Part shown: positions 1-7,032 of the stretch, piece after piece | Layout of the letters: the number at the start of each line of letters is the position of its first letter | Position numbering within the stretch: the first letter of the stretch is position 1 | Position numbers and translations under genes: made by a program | Notes under the pieces: model-generated | What the model saw: only the letters and a program-made list of their open reading frames with translations | Database searches by the model: none | Told to the model about the DNA's origin: nothing | Assembly (NCBI GenBank): GCA_009776995.1 | Contig: WRMR01000116.1 | Location: 1 to 11,233, forward strand | Direction: 5' to 3' | DNA: 11,233 nt | Source of the DNA: Planctomycetaceae bacterium | GTDB lineage: Bacteria; Planctomycetota; Planctomycetia; Pirellulales; Thermoguttaceae

Positions 1-1
1 A

Positions 2-91
2 ACCGGAGTCCTCGCAATCGCACTCCACGCCGCTGAAATCAAACGAAAAATAACCCAAAACACCCACTTGGACAGAAAAACTCACACCTGA
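2..91 (+). CDS. possible 3' tail of an unidentified gene cut by the window edge
   Basis: Reading from base 2, one frame is open for 29 codons and stops at TGA (89-91). It starts TGVLAIALHAAEIK and ends in a polar, lysine-rich tail. An alanine-rich helix followed by a charged end is a common protein C-terminus, but nothing identifies a family. The other two plus frames give nothing better. The piece is short enough to be chance, and no ribosome binding site or start can be seen. It is listed because a gene may enter from the left. Confidence 0.2.
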   Translation, partial: TGVLAIALHAAEIKRKITQNTHLDRKTHT

Positions 92-140
92 CCATGAACG
101 GTAGGAAAAAAATGAAATTGAACCGCTCAAACCCGGAAAT

Positions 141-175
141 TTGAAACCTGAACTCTGAACGTTGAAACCTGAACT
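141..175. repeat. two direct copies of a 14-bp word, period 21
   Basis: TTGAAACCTGAACT occurs exactly at 141-154 and 162-175, with a related CTGAAC in between. It lies in a low-complexity stretch with no gene. The wider stretch 1-486 holds no convincing complete gene on either strand, only this repeat, the heptamer array at 234-267, the 53-bp repeat pair at 313-430 and a possible gene tail at the left edge. The 65-codon frame at 258-455 is made almost wholly of repeat sequence and is not credible as a gene. Confidence 0.7.
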
Positions 176-233
176 GGAAGTTTTTTCAATTTTTGTACCG
201 GTTTTCATGTTGATTTCCTAAGAAAGGAAGAGC

Positions 234-267
234 AGAATGAAGAATGAAGAATGAAGAATGAAGAATG
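234..267. repeat. heptamer tandem repeat (AGAATGA), nearly five copies
   Basis: Four perfect copies of AGAATGA plus six bases of a fifth run head to tail from 234 to 267. A 7-bp array of this kind is prone to slippage, so copy number may differ between strains. It lies between the 14-bp direct repeats and the 53-bp repeat pair, in DNA without a gene. Confidence 0.9.
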
Positions 268-312
268 TTCCGCTTCCTTATCTTCACTCTGAACTTTGCT
301 CTTTGCACTTTG

Positions 313-430
313 CTCCGTTTCGACCGCTCGATAACTCTCGCGGCTCTGATTGGAAATATTCTGCACTCTGCATTCTACTCCGCTTCGACCGCTCGATGAC
401 TCTCGCGGCTCTGATTGGAAACATTCTGCA
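313..430. repeat. pair of 53-bp direct repeats, 50 of 53 bases identical
   Basis: Copy one spans 313-365 and copy two 378-430, separated by 12 bp of related CTCTGCATTCT-type sequence. The three differences are all transitions. The core reads CGACCGCTCGAT, then ACTCTCGCGGCTCTGATT, with a short CCGC/GCGG inverted pair inside, so each copy could fold weakly. The sequence has no coding character. It looks like a dispersed intergenic repeat family, which is an inference from one locus. Confidence 0.85.
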
Positions 431-486
431 TGAGCCTTACAGTTTCAGTACATGATACACATTTTCTTCTGCTGGAGCAACTACGT

Positions 487-747
487 CTATGCATTCAAAC
501 CGCCATCCATCAGGATGTTTTCGCCGTTGATGTAAGCTCCGGCATCCGAAGCCAATAAAACCATCAGTCCCTTGATGTCATCGTGATTTGCCATTCTGCC
601 CAAAGGAACTTTCTTACAATAGTTTTCAAGAAACCGTGGCGGTTGGTGGTTGAATAAACCTCCGGGGCTGACACAGTTCACGCGAACATTTTTCCCGGCA
701 AATATTTTGGCCAGGTAAGCCGGGGGTACCAATTCCCCGGCTTTTGT
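487..747 (-). pseudogene. C-terminal remnant of a short-chain dehydrogenase/reductase (SDR)
   Basis: About 86 residues match the C-terminal half of a classical SDR: NVRVNCVSPGG (the loop after strand beta-6), then PLGRMANHDDIKGLMVLLASDAGAYINGENILMDGG, which is the family's usual ending. Homology starts at TKAGEL, in register with the YxxxK helix. The lysine codon (742-744) is kept but the position of the catalytic tyrosine is not. The NAD(P)-binding TGxxxGxG half is absent and is not found elsewhere in the window. A stop at 772-774 closes the frame upstream. The in-frame TTG at 730-732 is unlikely to be a real start. The break falls next to the end of an IS110 remnant (782), which suggests insertion or deletion through that element. 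The fragment cannot be active. Confidence 0.85.
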
Positions 748-781
748 GAAAAGATTTTTGAAATGACCGACTTACCACGTT

Positions 782-1570
782 TTAGGCAGTTCGTTTTGGT
801 GGTCGTTTGGTGAAGTCGCGGTTGTTTTTCATCAGACGCCAGATGACTCGCGCCAACTTATGCGCCACAGCGATCATCGCGTAACGGTAGCCTCGGTGGG
901 CGTGACGTTCGAAGATACGATTGAAATCATGATGTTTTTTGCAGACGATGATGGCCGACATGGACATCGTCCAGCGCAACAGTGGCGAGCCGCGTTTACT
1001 GATGGGGGTGTGTCCTTGAATGCTGTCACCGGACGTGTGTTCGCTGGGGTCAAGTCCGCAAAACGCTGAGTATTTTTCCGGTCCTGCGAACATCGTCACG
1101 TCGCCACTTTCGGCAAGAATCGTCTCGGCAAGTTCGGGGCCGACGCCAAGCGAAGTGATCGGATTCGGCGTTTCCGTCATTCGTTTTCGCAGTTCGACAT
1201 TGACTTCCTTGAGTTGTTTTTCCATGAAGTCAAAAAAAAAAATCGACGATCATACGAAACTGATGGTTGACAGTTTTATCACCTTGTTGTGTGCCAATCG
1301 ATTCCCTGGCACGACTCAAAAGCAAATCGATTTTTTCCTGCGAAAACCTTTTGTGGCTTGCCCGTTCGAGGACAGTCTGAACCGTTTTACGTTTTCCGGT
1401 CAACGAACAAGGTGTAATACCGATATCTCGAATCAACTGTCGGATCGACGGCAGGAACGGTTTGCAGAAAATGCCTTCATACTCCGAAAAATACGATCCA
1501 AAAGCGAAATCGCATGGCGGAGAATGATGCCGTGAGTACGAATGAGTCGCCAGCGATGCCGTACCAACAG
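782..1570 (-). mobile_element. degenerate IS110-family transposase (N-terminus missing, two frameshifts)
   Basis: IS110 (IS110/IS116/IS902) transposases normally have an N-terminal RuvC-like DEDD domain, a coiled-coil middle and a C-terminal Tnp domain. Only the last two remain. The order on the minus strand is LVRHRWRLIRT (1559-1570 downward), a frame change at the A5 run 1487-1491, then EYEGIFCKPFLPSIRQLIR to VDFFF (to 1230), a second frame change at the A11 run 1232-1242, then DFMEKQLKEV to the end. The last part carries ITSLGVGPELAETILAESGD (helix-hairpin-helix-like), FCGLDP and GHTPISKRGSPLLR, typical of the Tnp domain. One missing T in the first run and one extra T in the second exactly cancel, since the outer parts share a frame. 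The DEDD half, including its acidic residues, is lost and no intact left end can be recognised, so neither transposition nor a functional bridge RNA is expected. Programmed slippage at T11 is possible but less likely given the truncation. Confidence 0.85.
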
Positions 1571-1850
1571 TCACAACTCGAACGTGGCTTCGTCAGGCAC
1601 AATCCCACGCATCACGAAATTGATGAAAGTGAAACGCTGGCATGGTGCGTTACATAATGTCCAGCCGCTAACAGGAAAGCCCCTGCTGATCTGAAGCCAG
1701 CGTGAGGAAAAAGTAAAGGGCGATTTCGCTTGGCGTGAATGTTTCAAGGAATCCGTTGCTGCGCAAGCGATGGTCAAGCCATGCAAACGAAGGCGGAATA
1801 CGCCGAACGGCATGAGGATTGATGAGGGTGAGCGGTTTTTTGAGTGGCAT
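1571..1850 (-). pseudogene. broken small gene, possible helix-turn-helix protein of a mobile element
   Basis: ATG at 1848-1850 follows a strong Shine-Dalgarno site, GGAGG, seven bases upstream. The frame begins MPLKKPLTLINPHAVRRIPP, continues SFAWLDHRLRSNGFLETFTP, then SEIALYFFLTLASDQQGLSC, and stops at 1668-1670. Past the stop the same frame still looks protein-like (RLDIM, RTMPAFHFHQFRDAWDC) but has two more stops before it meets the IS110 remnant near 1571. The pattern of an FAWLDHRL start, then a helical LxPxEIALYFFLxLASDxxGLS segment, resembles small unnamed DNA-binding-type proteins that I recall beside transposase genes. That family link comes from memory and is weak. Three stops make it a pseudogene or a truncated 60-residue product. 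It abuts the IS110 remnant in a different frame, so two dead genes have been joined. Confidence 0.5.
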
Positions 1851-1865
1851 GATGAAACCTCCGAC

Positions 1866-1903
1866 TTGTTGATGAAGAGTTGGCTTGGTGATGAAAAGTT
1901 GGC
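1866..1903. repeat. tandem 19-bp duplication upstream of the broken small gene
   Basis: TTGTTGATGAAGAGTTGGC (1866-1884) is followed directly by TTGGTGATGAAAAGTTGGC (1885-1903), with two mismatches. The array ends about 15 bp upstream of the ATG at 1850 on the minus strand, next to the Shine-Dalgarno site. It could be an operator or iteron-like pair for the encoded protein, or a chance tandem duplication. Only two copies exist, so function is a guess. Confidence 0.75.
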
Positions 1904-1965
1904 GAACAACTCGCCGTTTGCCATACTTTCTAACGCCATTGGACTGGTATTACTTTTGTGAAAAG

Positions 1966-2013
1966 CTTTGTGGCCTTTGTGTTAAATATTTCAACACAAA
2001 GGGATGCACAAAG
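1966..2013. repeat. CTTTGTG/CACAAAG inverted repeat cluster
   Basis: CTTTGTG occurs at 1966-1972 and 1975-1981, and its complement CACAAAG at 1995-2001 and 2007-2013. The inner pair is part of a perfect 10-bp stem, CCTTTGTGTT (1974-1983) with AACACAAAGG (1993-2002), around a 9-base AT-rich loop. It lies about 60 bp past the stop of the minus-strand oxidoreductase gene. No T-run follows on the minus strand, so it is not a classical terminator. CACAAAG-rich words of this type also occur as dispersed intergenic repeats in other bacteria, which is a recollection, not a search result. Confidence 0.8.
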
Positions 2014-2065
2014 TTCGCAGACATCAATGCAAAGTCCATAGCGTTGTACGGTATAACCCGGTACA

Positions 2066-3406
2066 TCAATATTTCCAACCGTTGAAAAATTCCGGTTTGA
2101 TAAGCGGCTCCATTTCAGGACAGTTGACGGCAATCATGTTTTGAGCATCCCAGTCGAACGACTTGTGGCCTGCGTAAAAGGCTGCGTTACCCAAAATCGC
2201 CGTTTCGGCCATCGGACCGGAATAGTTGAAATGACAGGTTGCAAGCGGTCCACCCTTGCAGGCATCGACCCATTCCTTGTGGAAGCCCGGCGAATCCGGC
2301 ACAAAAGATGTCGGGTACTTGTAATCGGCAAATTTGTCAACAGGCAACAGGACATGATTCGAGAAACCGGCCAACAGCAGTCCTTTCTCACCGACAAAGA
2401 AAGCCCCCTGACCAGCGGGGAAAGCGAATTCCTTCCTGGTCAGCGTGTCAACAAATTTGTCCGGCAGTTCGTATTCCTTCTTGACCGAAACCGCCGTTGT
2501 GTGGTACCAGTGCAAGGTCACGGGCGGCAGTTCGCCGCGTACGGGATACTTGAACGTGCAGTGCATCGACTTGGGTGTGCGATAGTCATCGACTTCCGGT
2601 CCGGTCGCCGCAACATGCACGGGGTAAGCCAAATCAAGTGCCGCGTAAGGAATATCGAGAATGTGGCACGCCCAGTTGCCGGTTTCGCCTGTTCCGAAAT
2701 CGCGGAAGAACCGCCAGTCGTAGGGGCAATATTCCGGGCTATAGGGTCGTGTCCTGGCCGGACCAAGCCAAAGTTCCCAATCAAGCGTCGAAGGCACTTC
2801 GGGGAATTTCGTCGGCATCGACGGCATCCCGCGGTCGCCGCCGATCCAGGCATGGACTTCTTTGACCTGGCCGATGGCGTTCGATTGAATCAGTTCGGTG
2901 ACGCGATGCATGTTCGGATAGGCGTGACGCTGTGCACCGATCTGGCTGGCGACGCCCATTTTTTCAGCTTCCGTCGTGATGATACGGCATTCCGCCGGCG
3001 AGTGGGCGAGCGGCTTTTCGCAATAAATGTGTTTTTTCATGCGGATGGCCATGATCGCCGGATGATAGTGCGTGTGGTCAGGCGTCGCAACGACCACTGC
3101 ATCGATTTGCTTGTCCAATTCGTCGTACATCTTGCGGAAGTCAAGGTATTTTTTCGCACTTGGAAACCGCTCGTAAGCGTTGCCTGCGCGAACATCATCC
3201 ACATCGCACAAGCCGACAAAATGGACTTGTTTTTCGAGATTGTCGAGACTGTATTTGCCCTGCCCGCCGAGGCCGACCACGGCGACGCCCAATTTTTCGT
3301 TCGGCGACTGCCCGTAGGATAACAGGCCGCTCCGCAAGAACATGCTTCCCGCACCAGCAACAACCGATGCTTTCAATATTTGACGGCGATTGATTCGCGA
3401 TGACAT
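2066..3406 (-). CDS. Tat-exported Gfo/Idh/MocA-family oxidoreductase
   Basis: A complete 446-residue NAD(P)-dependent dehydrogenase of the Gfo/Idh/MocA type, which usually oxidises or reduces sugars and related polyols. Residues 5-30 are a twin-arginine signal (INRRQILKAS with a short hydrophobic stretch), so the folded, cofactor-loaded enzyme should act outside the cytoplasm. The Rossmann fold starts at 39, with the dinucleotide loop GLGGQG at 45-50. VVATPDHTHYH is at 104-115 and the family's EKP signature at 130-132 (CEKPLAHS). The C-terminal domain has LDWELWLGPA (208-217) and GTGETGNWACHILD (238-251), whose His and Asp match the conserved catalytic region of planctomycete members. Length is normal. 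ATG at 3404-3406 is preceded by CGGAG at suitable spacing. A near-consensus promoter and a palindrome lie upstream, separate from the glycosidase gene 212 bp away, so it is probably its own unit. The true substrate cannot be read from sequence. The neighbouring glycosidase suggests a released sugar. Confidence 0.93.
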   Translation of the reverse strand: MSSRINRRQILKASVVAGAGSMFLRSGLLSYGQSPNEKLGVAVVGLGGQGKYSLDNLEKQVHFVGLCDVDDVRAGNAYERFPSAKKYLDFRKMYDELDKQIDAVVVATPDHTHYHPAIMAIRMKKHIYCEKPLAHSPAECRIITTEAEKMGVASQIGAQRHAYPNMHRVTELIQSNAIGQVKEVHAWIGGDRGMPSMPTKFPEVPSTLDWELWLGPARTRPYSPEYCPYDWRFFRDFGTGETGNWACHILDIPYAALDLAYPVHVAATGPEVDDYRTPKSMHCTFKYPVRGELPPVTLHWYHTTAVSVKKEYELPDKFVDTLTRKEFAFPAGQGAFFVGEKGLLLAGFSNHVLLPVDKFADYKYPTSFVPDSPGFHKEWVDACKGGPLATCHFNYSGPMAETAILGNAAFYAGHKSFDWDAQNMIAVNCPEMEPLIKPEFFNGWKY

Positions 3407-3458
3407 GGAATTTTCTCCGTGAACGAAATTGATATTTCAAAACACCCATAAACTCCAT

Positions 3459-3486
3459 ATTATACACCATTTGAGATTTTGGTCAA
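3459..3486 (-). promoter_or_regulatory. sigma70-type promoter of the Gfo/Idh/MocA gene
   Basis: On the minus strand TTGACC (3481-3486) and TATAAT (3459-3464) are 16 bp apart, five of six and six of six matches to the consensus. Transcription would start near 3452, giving a leader of about 45 bases. This is the best promoter in the window. It shows that the gene does not depend on read-through from the glycosidase gene. Confidence 0.75.
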
Positions 3487-3489
3487 CAA

Positions 3490-3508
3490 TTTTCATGTCG
3501 CATGAAAA
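3490..3508. promoter_or_regulatory. candidate operator: perfect 8-3-8 palindrome
   Basis: TTTTCATG (3490-3497), TCG, CATGAAAA (3501-3508) is a perfect inverted repeat centred near -47 relative to the predicted start. It sits just upstream of the -35 box, where activators touching RNA polymerase often bind. No regulator gene is in the window, and I cannot name the family that would bind it. Confidence 0.5.
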
Positions 3509-3562
3509 GGTGTGTTTGTGGGAAAAAATGGGCAATTTATCGAGTACGATAGCACATTGAGT

Positions 3563-3590
3563 CAGGGCGGCCATCACCGTGACCACCCTG
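3563..3590 (-). terminator. hairpin 3' of the glycosidase gene, possible terminator
   Basis: CAGGGTGG and CCGCCCTG (minus strand) form an 8-bp GC-rich stem with one G-U pair, starting about 28 bp past the glycosidase stop. The inner TCA/TGA can extend the fold. No T-run follows directly. A T6 tract lies roughly 35 bp further on. It may stop transcription or protect the 3' end, but it is not a textbook intrinsic terminator. Confidence 0.35.
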
Positions 3591-3618
3591 CTTTCATGGC
3601 GATGTGATGACAAACGTC

Positions 3619-6600
3619 TCATTGACTTTCGCCAATGGCAATCACCGGGGACTGAAGCAGGCCGGTGGGGTAAAGCTGGTAATCGTCCGACCAGCCTCTG
3701 CCGCCGGTGATCCAGTTTGGCGGGCCATACCCGCTGGAGCGTTTCGGCACCTGGTGCAGCGGTCCGAAGGTGTTCCGGCGGTTCAGCACCAGTTCGAGGG
3801 ACAGCGATTTGTTCCGCGCCACGTCATTGGTGATGCGAGTTTCAAACGGCTGCCAGCCGATCATGCGGCGTTCGCAACCGTCTGACCACACATTGACCAC
3901 GGCGGCAAAAAATTCGGGCAATTGTAACATCGCCTCCTTGTCCGCTGGGAGACCGCCCGGCAACGGCACGTCGTAAACGATCTTCCCGCCGTAAAATGGC
4001 AAGCCCTGGGTGCAAATATCGCCGACGGCCAGTTGCTTCGGCAGACTCACGATCTTCGCCTTGCCGCCGGGCAGGGCTTCGACGCCGAATTGCCCCAGCA
4101 TGTACAATGCTTCGAGATTCGACGCGGAATCGTAGGATTTTTCGATTTCAATGCGGTTTTCGCCCTGTAAGAGCATGGACACCGATACGTCAAACGTGAG
4201 AAACGCGTTGTCAACCCACCAGGGTGGGCGACCTTGCGTATCAAGCTCCTGGCCGTTGACCCAAACTTTGCACGTATCCGGTTCCTCGATGGCCAGCTCG
4301 ACCTTGCCTTGCGGCATTGTGTCGATGGTGAAATCGTATCTGAGTTTGACGGTGCCGACGAATTGCGCACTCATGCCGGCCTTCTTTTGATACCACGGTT
4401 GTAGCATTTCACCGCCGCGATGCGGAAGGCCGAAGAAATCGCGTGCTTGCTGATCGACTTTCAGCACTTCGGTACGCGCAATGGCTTTTTGCTCGTTGCC
4501 GTCTGCCTTGCGTGCCGTTGCTTCCGCGTAATCCAGCACACAGACGTTTGGCTCGCTCAAATGATAATCAAACGGCCCGTCGATCTTCAAACTTGACCCG
4601 GCGGTGAAGGTGGTACGTTTCGGCAAGTCGGATGGTTTGTTCTCCTCTGATTTGACCTTAAAGACAAACACTTTTTCACCGGCGGGGGGTAGGGAAAAAG
4701 TGGTTTTATAAACCGGGTAAGGAGTATCGCCATCTTTTATGACCTTTTCCACTTTTTGCACATCCACAGCATAACGTTTCCCGGTCAACGCATCCCATTC
4801 TTGCACATCATTGTAATGAGTAAAGTTCATTTCCACATTTTCTTGTGATTTTTGCAAGTCCATGTTCATGACAACACAACAAACTTCTTCGTGTCCTCTA
4901 AACCAATTAAACCAACGTGCTTGAGAATAAATACTTGTGATGGGTTTAAGTGTTTTACTGTCCAAGACATTGATAAAAGGGTTGTCTTGTAACTGCGAAA
5001 TCAATGCTTCCTGTTCCATTGGAACTTGCATTGTATTTTCGTCCTCAATAGTTTCGATCAGCTTAGCGGGTCTGTCCGAAGGTTTGCCGTCAACATATTT
5101 TGGAACATCGCCGACAAAAATGATTTGGCCATATTCTTGTTGAGCAAATTTTTCCAGCAAGTCCATCGTTGTGCCACGAATTGTGATCATTGGCGGAACC
5201 ACGATTTGCTTATATTTCATGTTTCCGACTTCCACCCACCAGTTGTCCTCATTCACGCTCCCCAACCGCGCAAGCATATCCTCATCACCGTAATCAAAAT
5301 CAATTTGACTACCGGCAAGCCAATGAAAAATGTCCTGGTAGGCTTTTTCGAGTTTGACAATGTCCGGGTCAACGGCACTGAGGTGACTGCACCAACCGGG
5401 GTAAAACTGGCACCAGAGACTTTCGGCCGGGTTGATGACCAGTACATTGCAGACCGGTTGTCCCTGCGTCAGCAACAGGCCGAGCCTTGCGTAGTAGGTT
5501 TCGAGTTGCTTCCAGTCCTCCCACCAGGCGGATTGGTAGAAAATGCTCGACGGGTAATCGCGTTTCGATTCGCCGAGCATGTTGTACCACGACAGATGCG
5601 GACAACGCAGGTTGATGCCGAACAAAGCCTGCCAGTCGCCGACGGCCTTGTAATTCTCAAAGGTCATCTGCCAGCCCGTACAGCCGTACAGTTCGTCCAG
5701 CAGAAATTTCTGTCCAAGCTGCCGGGCGGCCGATTGCAATTGCTTGACGATCCAGTAGTTGCGGTTGCCTTCGGTGAGGTGATCGACGCCGGGGCAGTGC
5801 ATGTACTCGTAGGAACGCATCAGCGAACCTTGCATGATCGCCTGGCACGACAGCGAATCCTCGTGCAACAGATGGCCGGTGAAGATGAAATTGTTGTCGT
5901 CACACCAGTCGTACAGCGGCTTCATGTAGTTTTCGAGAAACAGCGATTGCGTTAATTCCATGTACGCCCACTTGACCGGCGAAACCTTTTCACCGTTCTT
6001 TTTCAGGAACAGTTCCGGCAGGTTTTCCATGACGTCATAGCCGAACCGCTTTTGAAATTCCTCCGGCAATTTGGCCGTCCAGGGGATAATCCAGTGCGGT
6101 TCGGGCACGTAGGCCGAAAATTCGGACATGAGCGGTCCGCGATGCGGCTCGTCGGTGAAAATTCCCTTGACCGTGCGCCCAAGCCGGTTGCCGAGCCGCT
6201 TTTTGTACTGCTCGTGCGTCAGTTGGATGTAATAATCCGTCGCGTCGCGGTTCATCGTGTCAACATACGTGTTGCCGTTGTAAAAGCTGCTGTCGTTCTG
6301 CCGCTCGGTGTTGAAAACATAGAGCGTTTTGTCGGCGTAGGAATTGCGCGGCGTTTCGGGCGTGATGCGCACGGCGTTGGTGAAATTCATCCCGTCGGCG
6401 TCGGCGGCAAAAACCGCCGCGAGTTTGCCGTCGCGAACGCCTTCCAGTTTGACGGGGTTGTTCCAGTCGAAATCGTCCGGCTTGACAATCGTGCATCGCA
6501 TGTAATGCAGGCTGAACTCCGGGTTCGCCGTAACCATGCCGCCCGCCGTTCCGCTGGGCCAGCGGTCTTCGTCGTACAGCCACGCTTCCAGTCCGAGCGT

Positions 6601-6969
6601 TTCAGCGTAATCGGCACAGGCGTTCGTCAGCTCGAACCATTCATCGCCAAGGTATTCGGTGTCCAGCCCGGTGCGCGAGTGCATGAAAAACCCGCCGAAA
6701 CCCATTTGCTTGATGACGTCGATCTGCCGGAGCAACTCGTCTTTTTCGAGTTTGCCGTTCCAGCTCCAAAACGGCTTGCCGCGCCATTCGACGCCGGGGT
6801 TTTCAAATTGCTTCACCAGTTCGGGAAACGGCAGCGAGTCCTCCGGCGTGACCGTGTGATAGTACCCCCGCTGACCGGGCGTTTTCTCCTGAGTCATTGC
6901 CGCCGCGCATGTCAACGCCGGCATTCCGAACAGTATCAGTAACAGTGTGTGTTTTTTGTGTATCATCAT
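3619..6969 (-). CDS. large secreted GH106-like glycoside hydrolase (putative alpha-L-rhamnosidase)
   Basis: A complete 1116-residue enzyme. Residues 1-24 form a Sec signal peptide (hydrophobic LLLILFGMPAL, then CAAA). The catalytic part begins with FENPGVEWRGKPFWSWNGKL (56-74), then IKQMGFGGFFMHSRTGL (86-102) and LYDEDRWPSGTAGG (131-144), a TIM-barrel opening typical of planctomycete and Verrucomicrobia GH106-like proteins. Candidate acidic active-site residues are in FTDEP (271-275, E274), GHLLHED (365-371) and LLDELYGCTGW (423-433, E426). Their assignment is inference. A second domain runs from about 505 to 730, and a jelly-roll sugar-binding-type domain is at about 868-966 (VGTVKLRYDF, KVWVNGQEL, LLQGENRIEIE). 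Rhamnosidases of GH106 cleave terminal rhamnose from pectic or other plant or algal glycans. The exact substrate here is unknown. Two start codons lie in tandem (6967-6969 and 6964-6966). AGGAG is better spaced for the second. Residues about 644-723 are encoded by unusually AT-rich DNA. Confidence 0.85.
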   Translation of the reverse strand: MMIHKKHTLLLILFGMPALTCAAAMTQEKTPGQRGYYHTVTPEDSLPFPELVKQFENPGVEWRGKPFWSWNGKLEKDELLRQIDVIKQMGFGGFFMHSRTGLDTEYLGDEWFELTNACADYAETLGLEAWLYDEDRWPSGTAGGMVTANPEFSLHYMRCTIVKPDDFDWNNPVKLEGVRDGKLAAVFAADADGMNFTNAVRITPETPRNSYADKTLYVFNTERQNDSSFYNGNTYVDTMNRDATDYYIQLTHEQYKKRLGNRLGRTVKGIFTDEPHRGPLMSEFSAYVPEPHWIIPWTAKLPEEFQKRFGYDVMENLPELFLKKNGEKVSPVKWAYMELTQSLFLENYMKPLYDWCDDNNFIFTGHLLHEDSLSCQAIMQGSLMRSYEYMHCPGVDHLTEGNRNYWIVKQLQSAARQLGQKFLLDELYGCTGWQMTFENYKAVGDWQALFGINLRCPHLSWYNMLGESKRDYPSSIFYQSAWWEDWKQLETYYARLGLLLTQGQPVCNVLVINPAESLWCQFYPGWCSHLSAVDPDIVKLEKAYQDIFHWLAGSQIDFDYGDEDMLARLGSVNEDNWWVEVGNMKYKQIVVPPMITIRGTTMDLLEKFAQQEYGQIIFVGDVPKYVDGKPSDRPAKLIETIEDENTMQVPMEQEALISQLQDNPFINVLDSKTLKPITSIYSQARWFNWFRGHEEVCCVVMNMDLQKSQENVEMNFTHYNDVQEWDALTGKRYAVDVQKVEKVIKDGDTPYPVYKTTFSLPPAGEKVFVFKVKSEENKPSDLPKRTTFTAGSSLKIDGPFDYHLSEPNVCVLDYAEATARKADGNEQKAIARTEVLKVDQQARDFFGLPHRGGEMLQPWYQKKAGMSAQFVGTVKLRYDFTIDTMPQGKVELAIEEPDTCKVWVNGQELDTQGRPPWWVDNAFLTFDVSVSMLLQGENRIEIEKSYDSASNLEALYMLGQFGVEALPGGKAKIVSLPKQLAVGDICTQGLPFYGGKIVYDVPLPGGLPADKEAMLQLPEFFAAVVNVWSDGCERRMIGWQPFETRITNDVARNKSLSLELVLNRRNTFGPLHQVPKRSSGYGPPNWITGGRGWSDDYQLYPTGLLQSPVIAIGESQ

Positions 6970-7032
6970 CTCTCTCCTGGATTGTCAAATGGTGTGAACG
7001 ACGGGGTCAATGCGTCAAGCAACCAATCATCA

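Noticed and set aside
258..455. 65-codon plus-strand frame in the repeat region
   Set aside because: It is made of the 53-bp repeat pair and low-complexity sequence. The internal repetition follows from the DNA repeat and there is no credible start signal.
1..486. CRISPR array from the direct repeats at the left end
   Set aside because: Repeat lengths and spacings differ. There are only two copies of each longer unit, no regular spacers and no cas genes in the window.
782..1574. Functional IS110 bridge-recombinase element with guide RNA
   Set aside because: The N-terminal DEDD domain and the left end that would encode the bridge RNA are missing, and the rest is frameshifted.
2141..3322. 393-codon open frame on the plus strand, antisense to the oxidoreductase
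   Set aside because: It lies wholly within a gene with clear family motifs, has an Arg- and Val-rich composition typical of an antisense shadow, and has no ribosome binding site or recognisable domain.
5026..6942. Two long plus-strand open frames (309 and 296 codons) opposite the GH106-like gene
   Set aside because: Both are antisense shadows of a continuous, motif-bearing gene and show no family features of their own.
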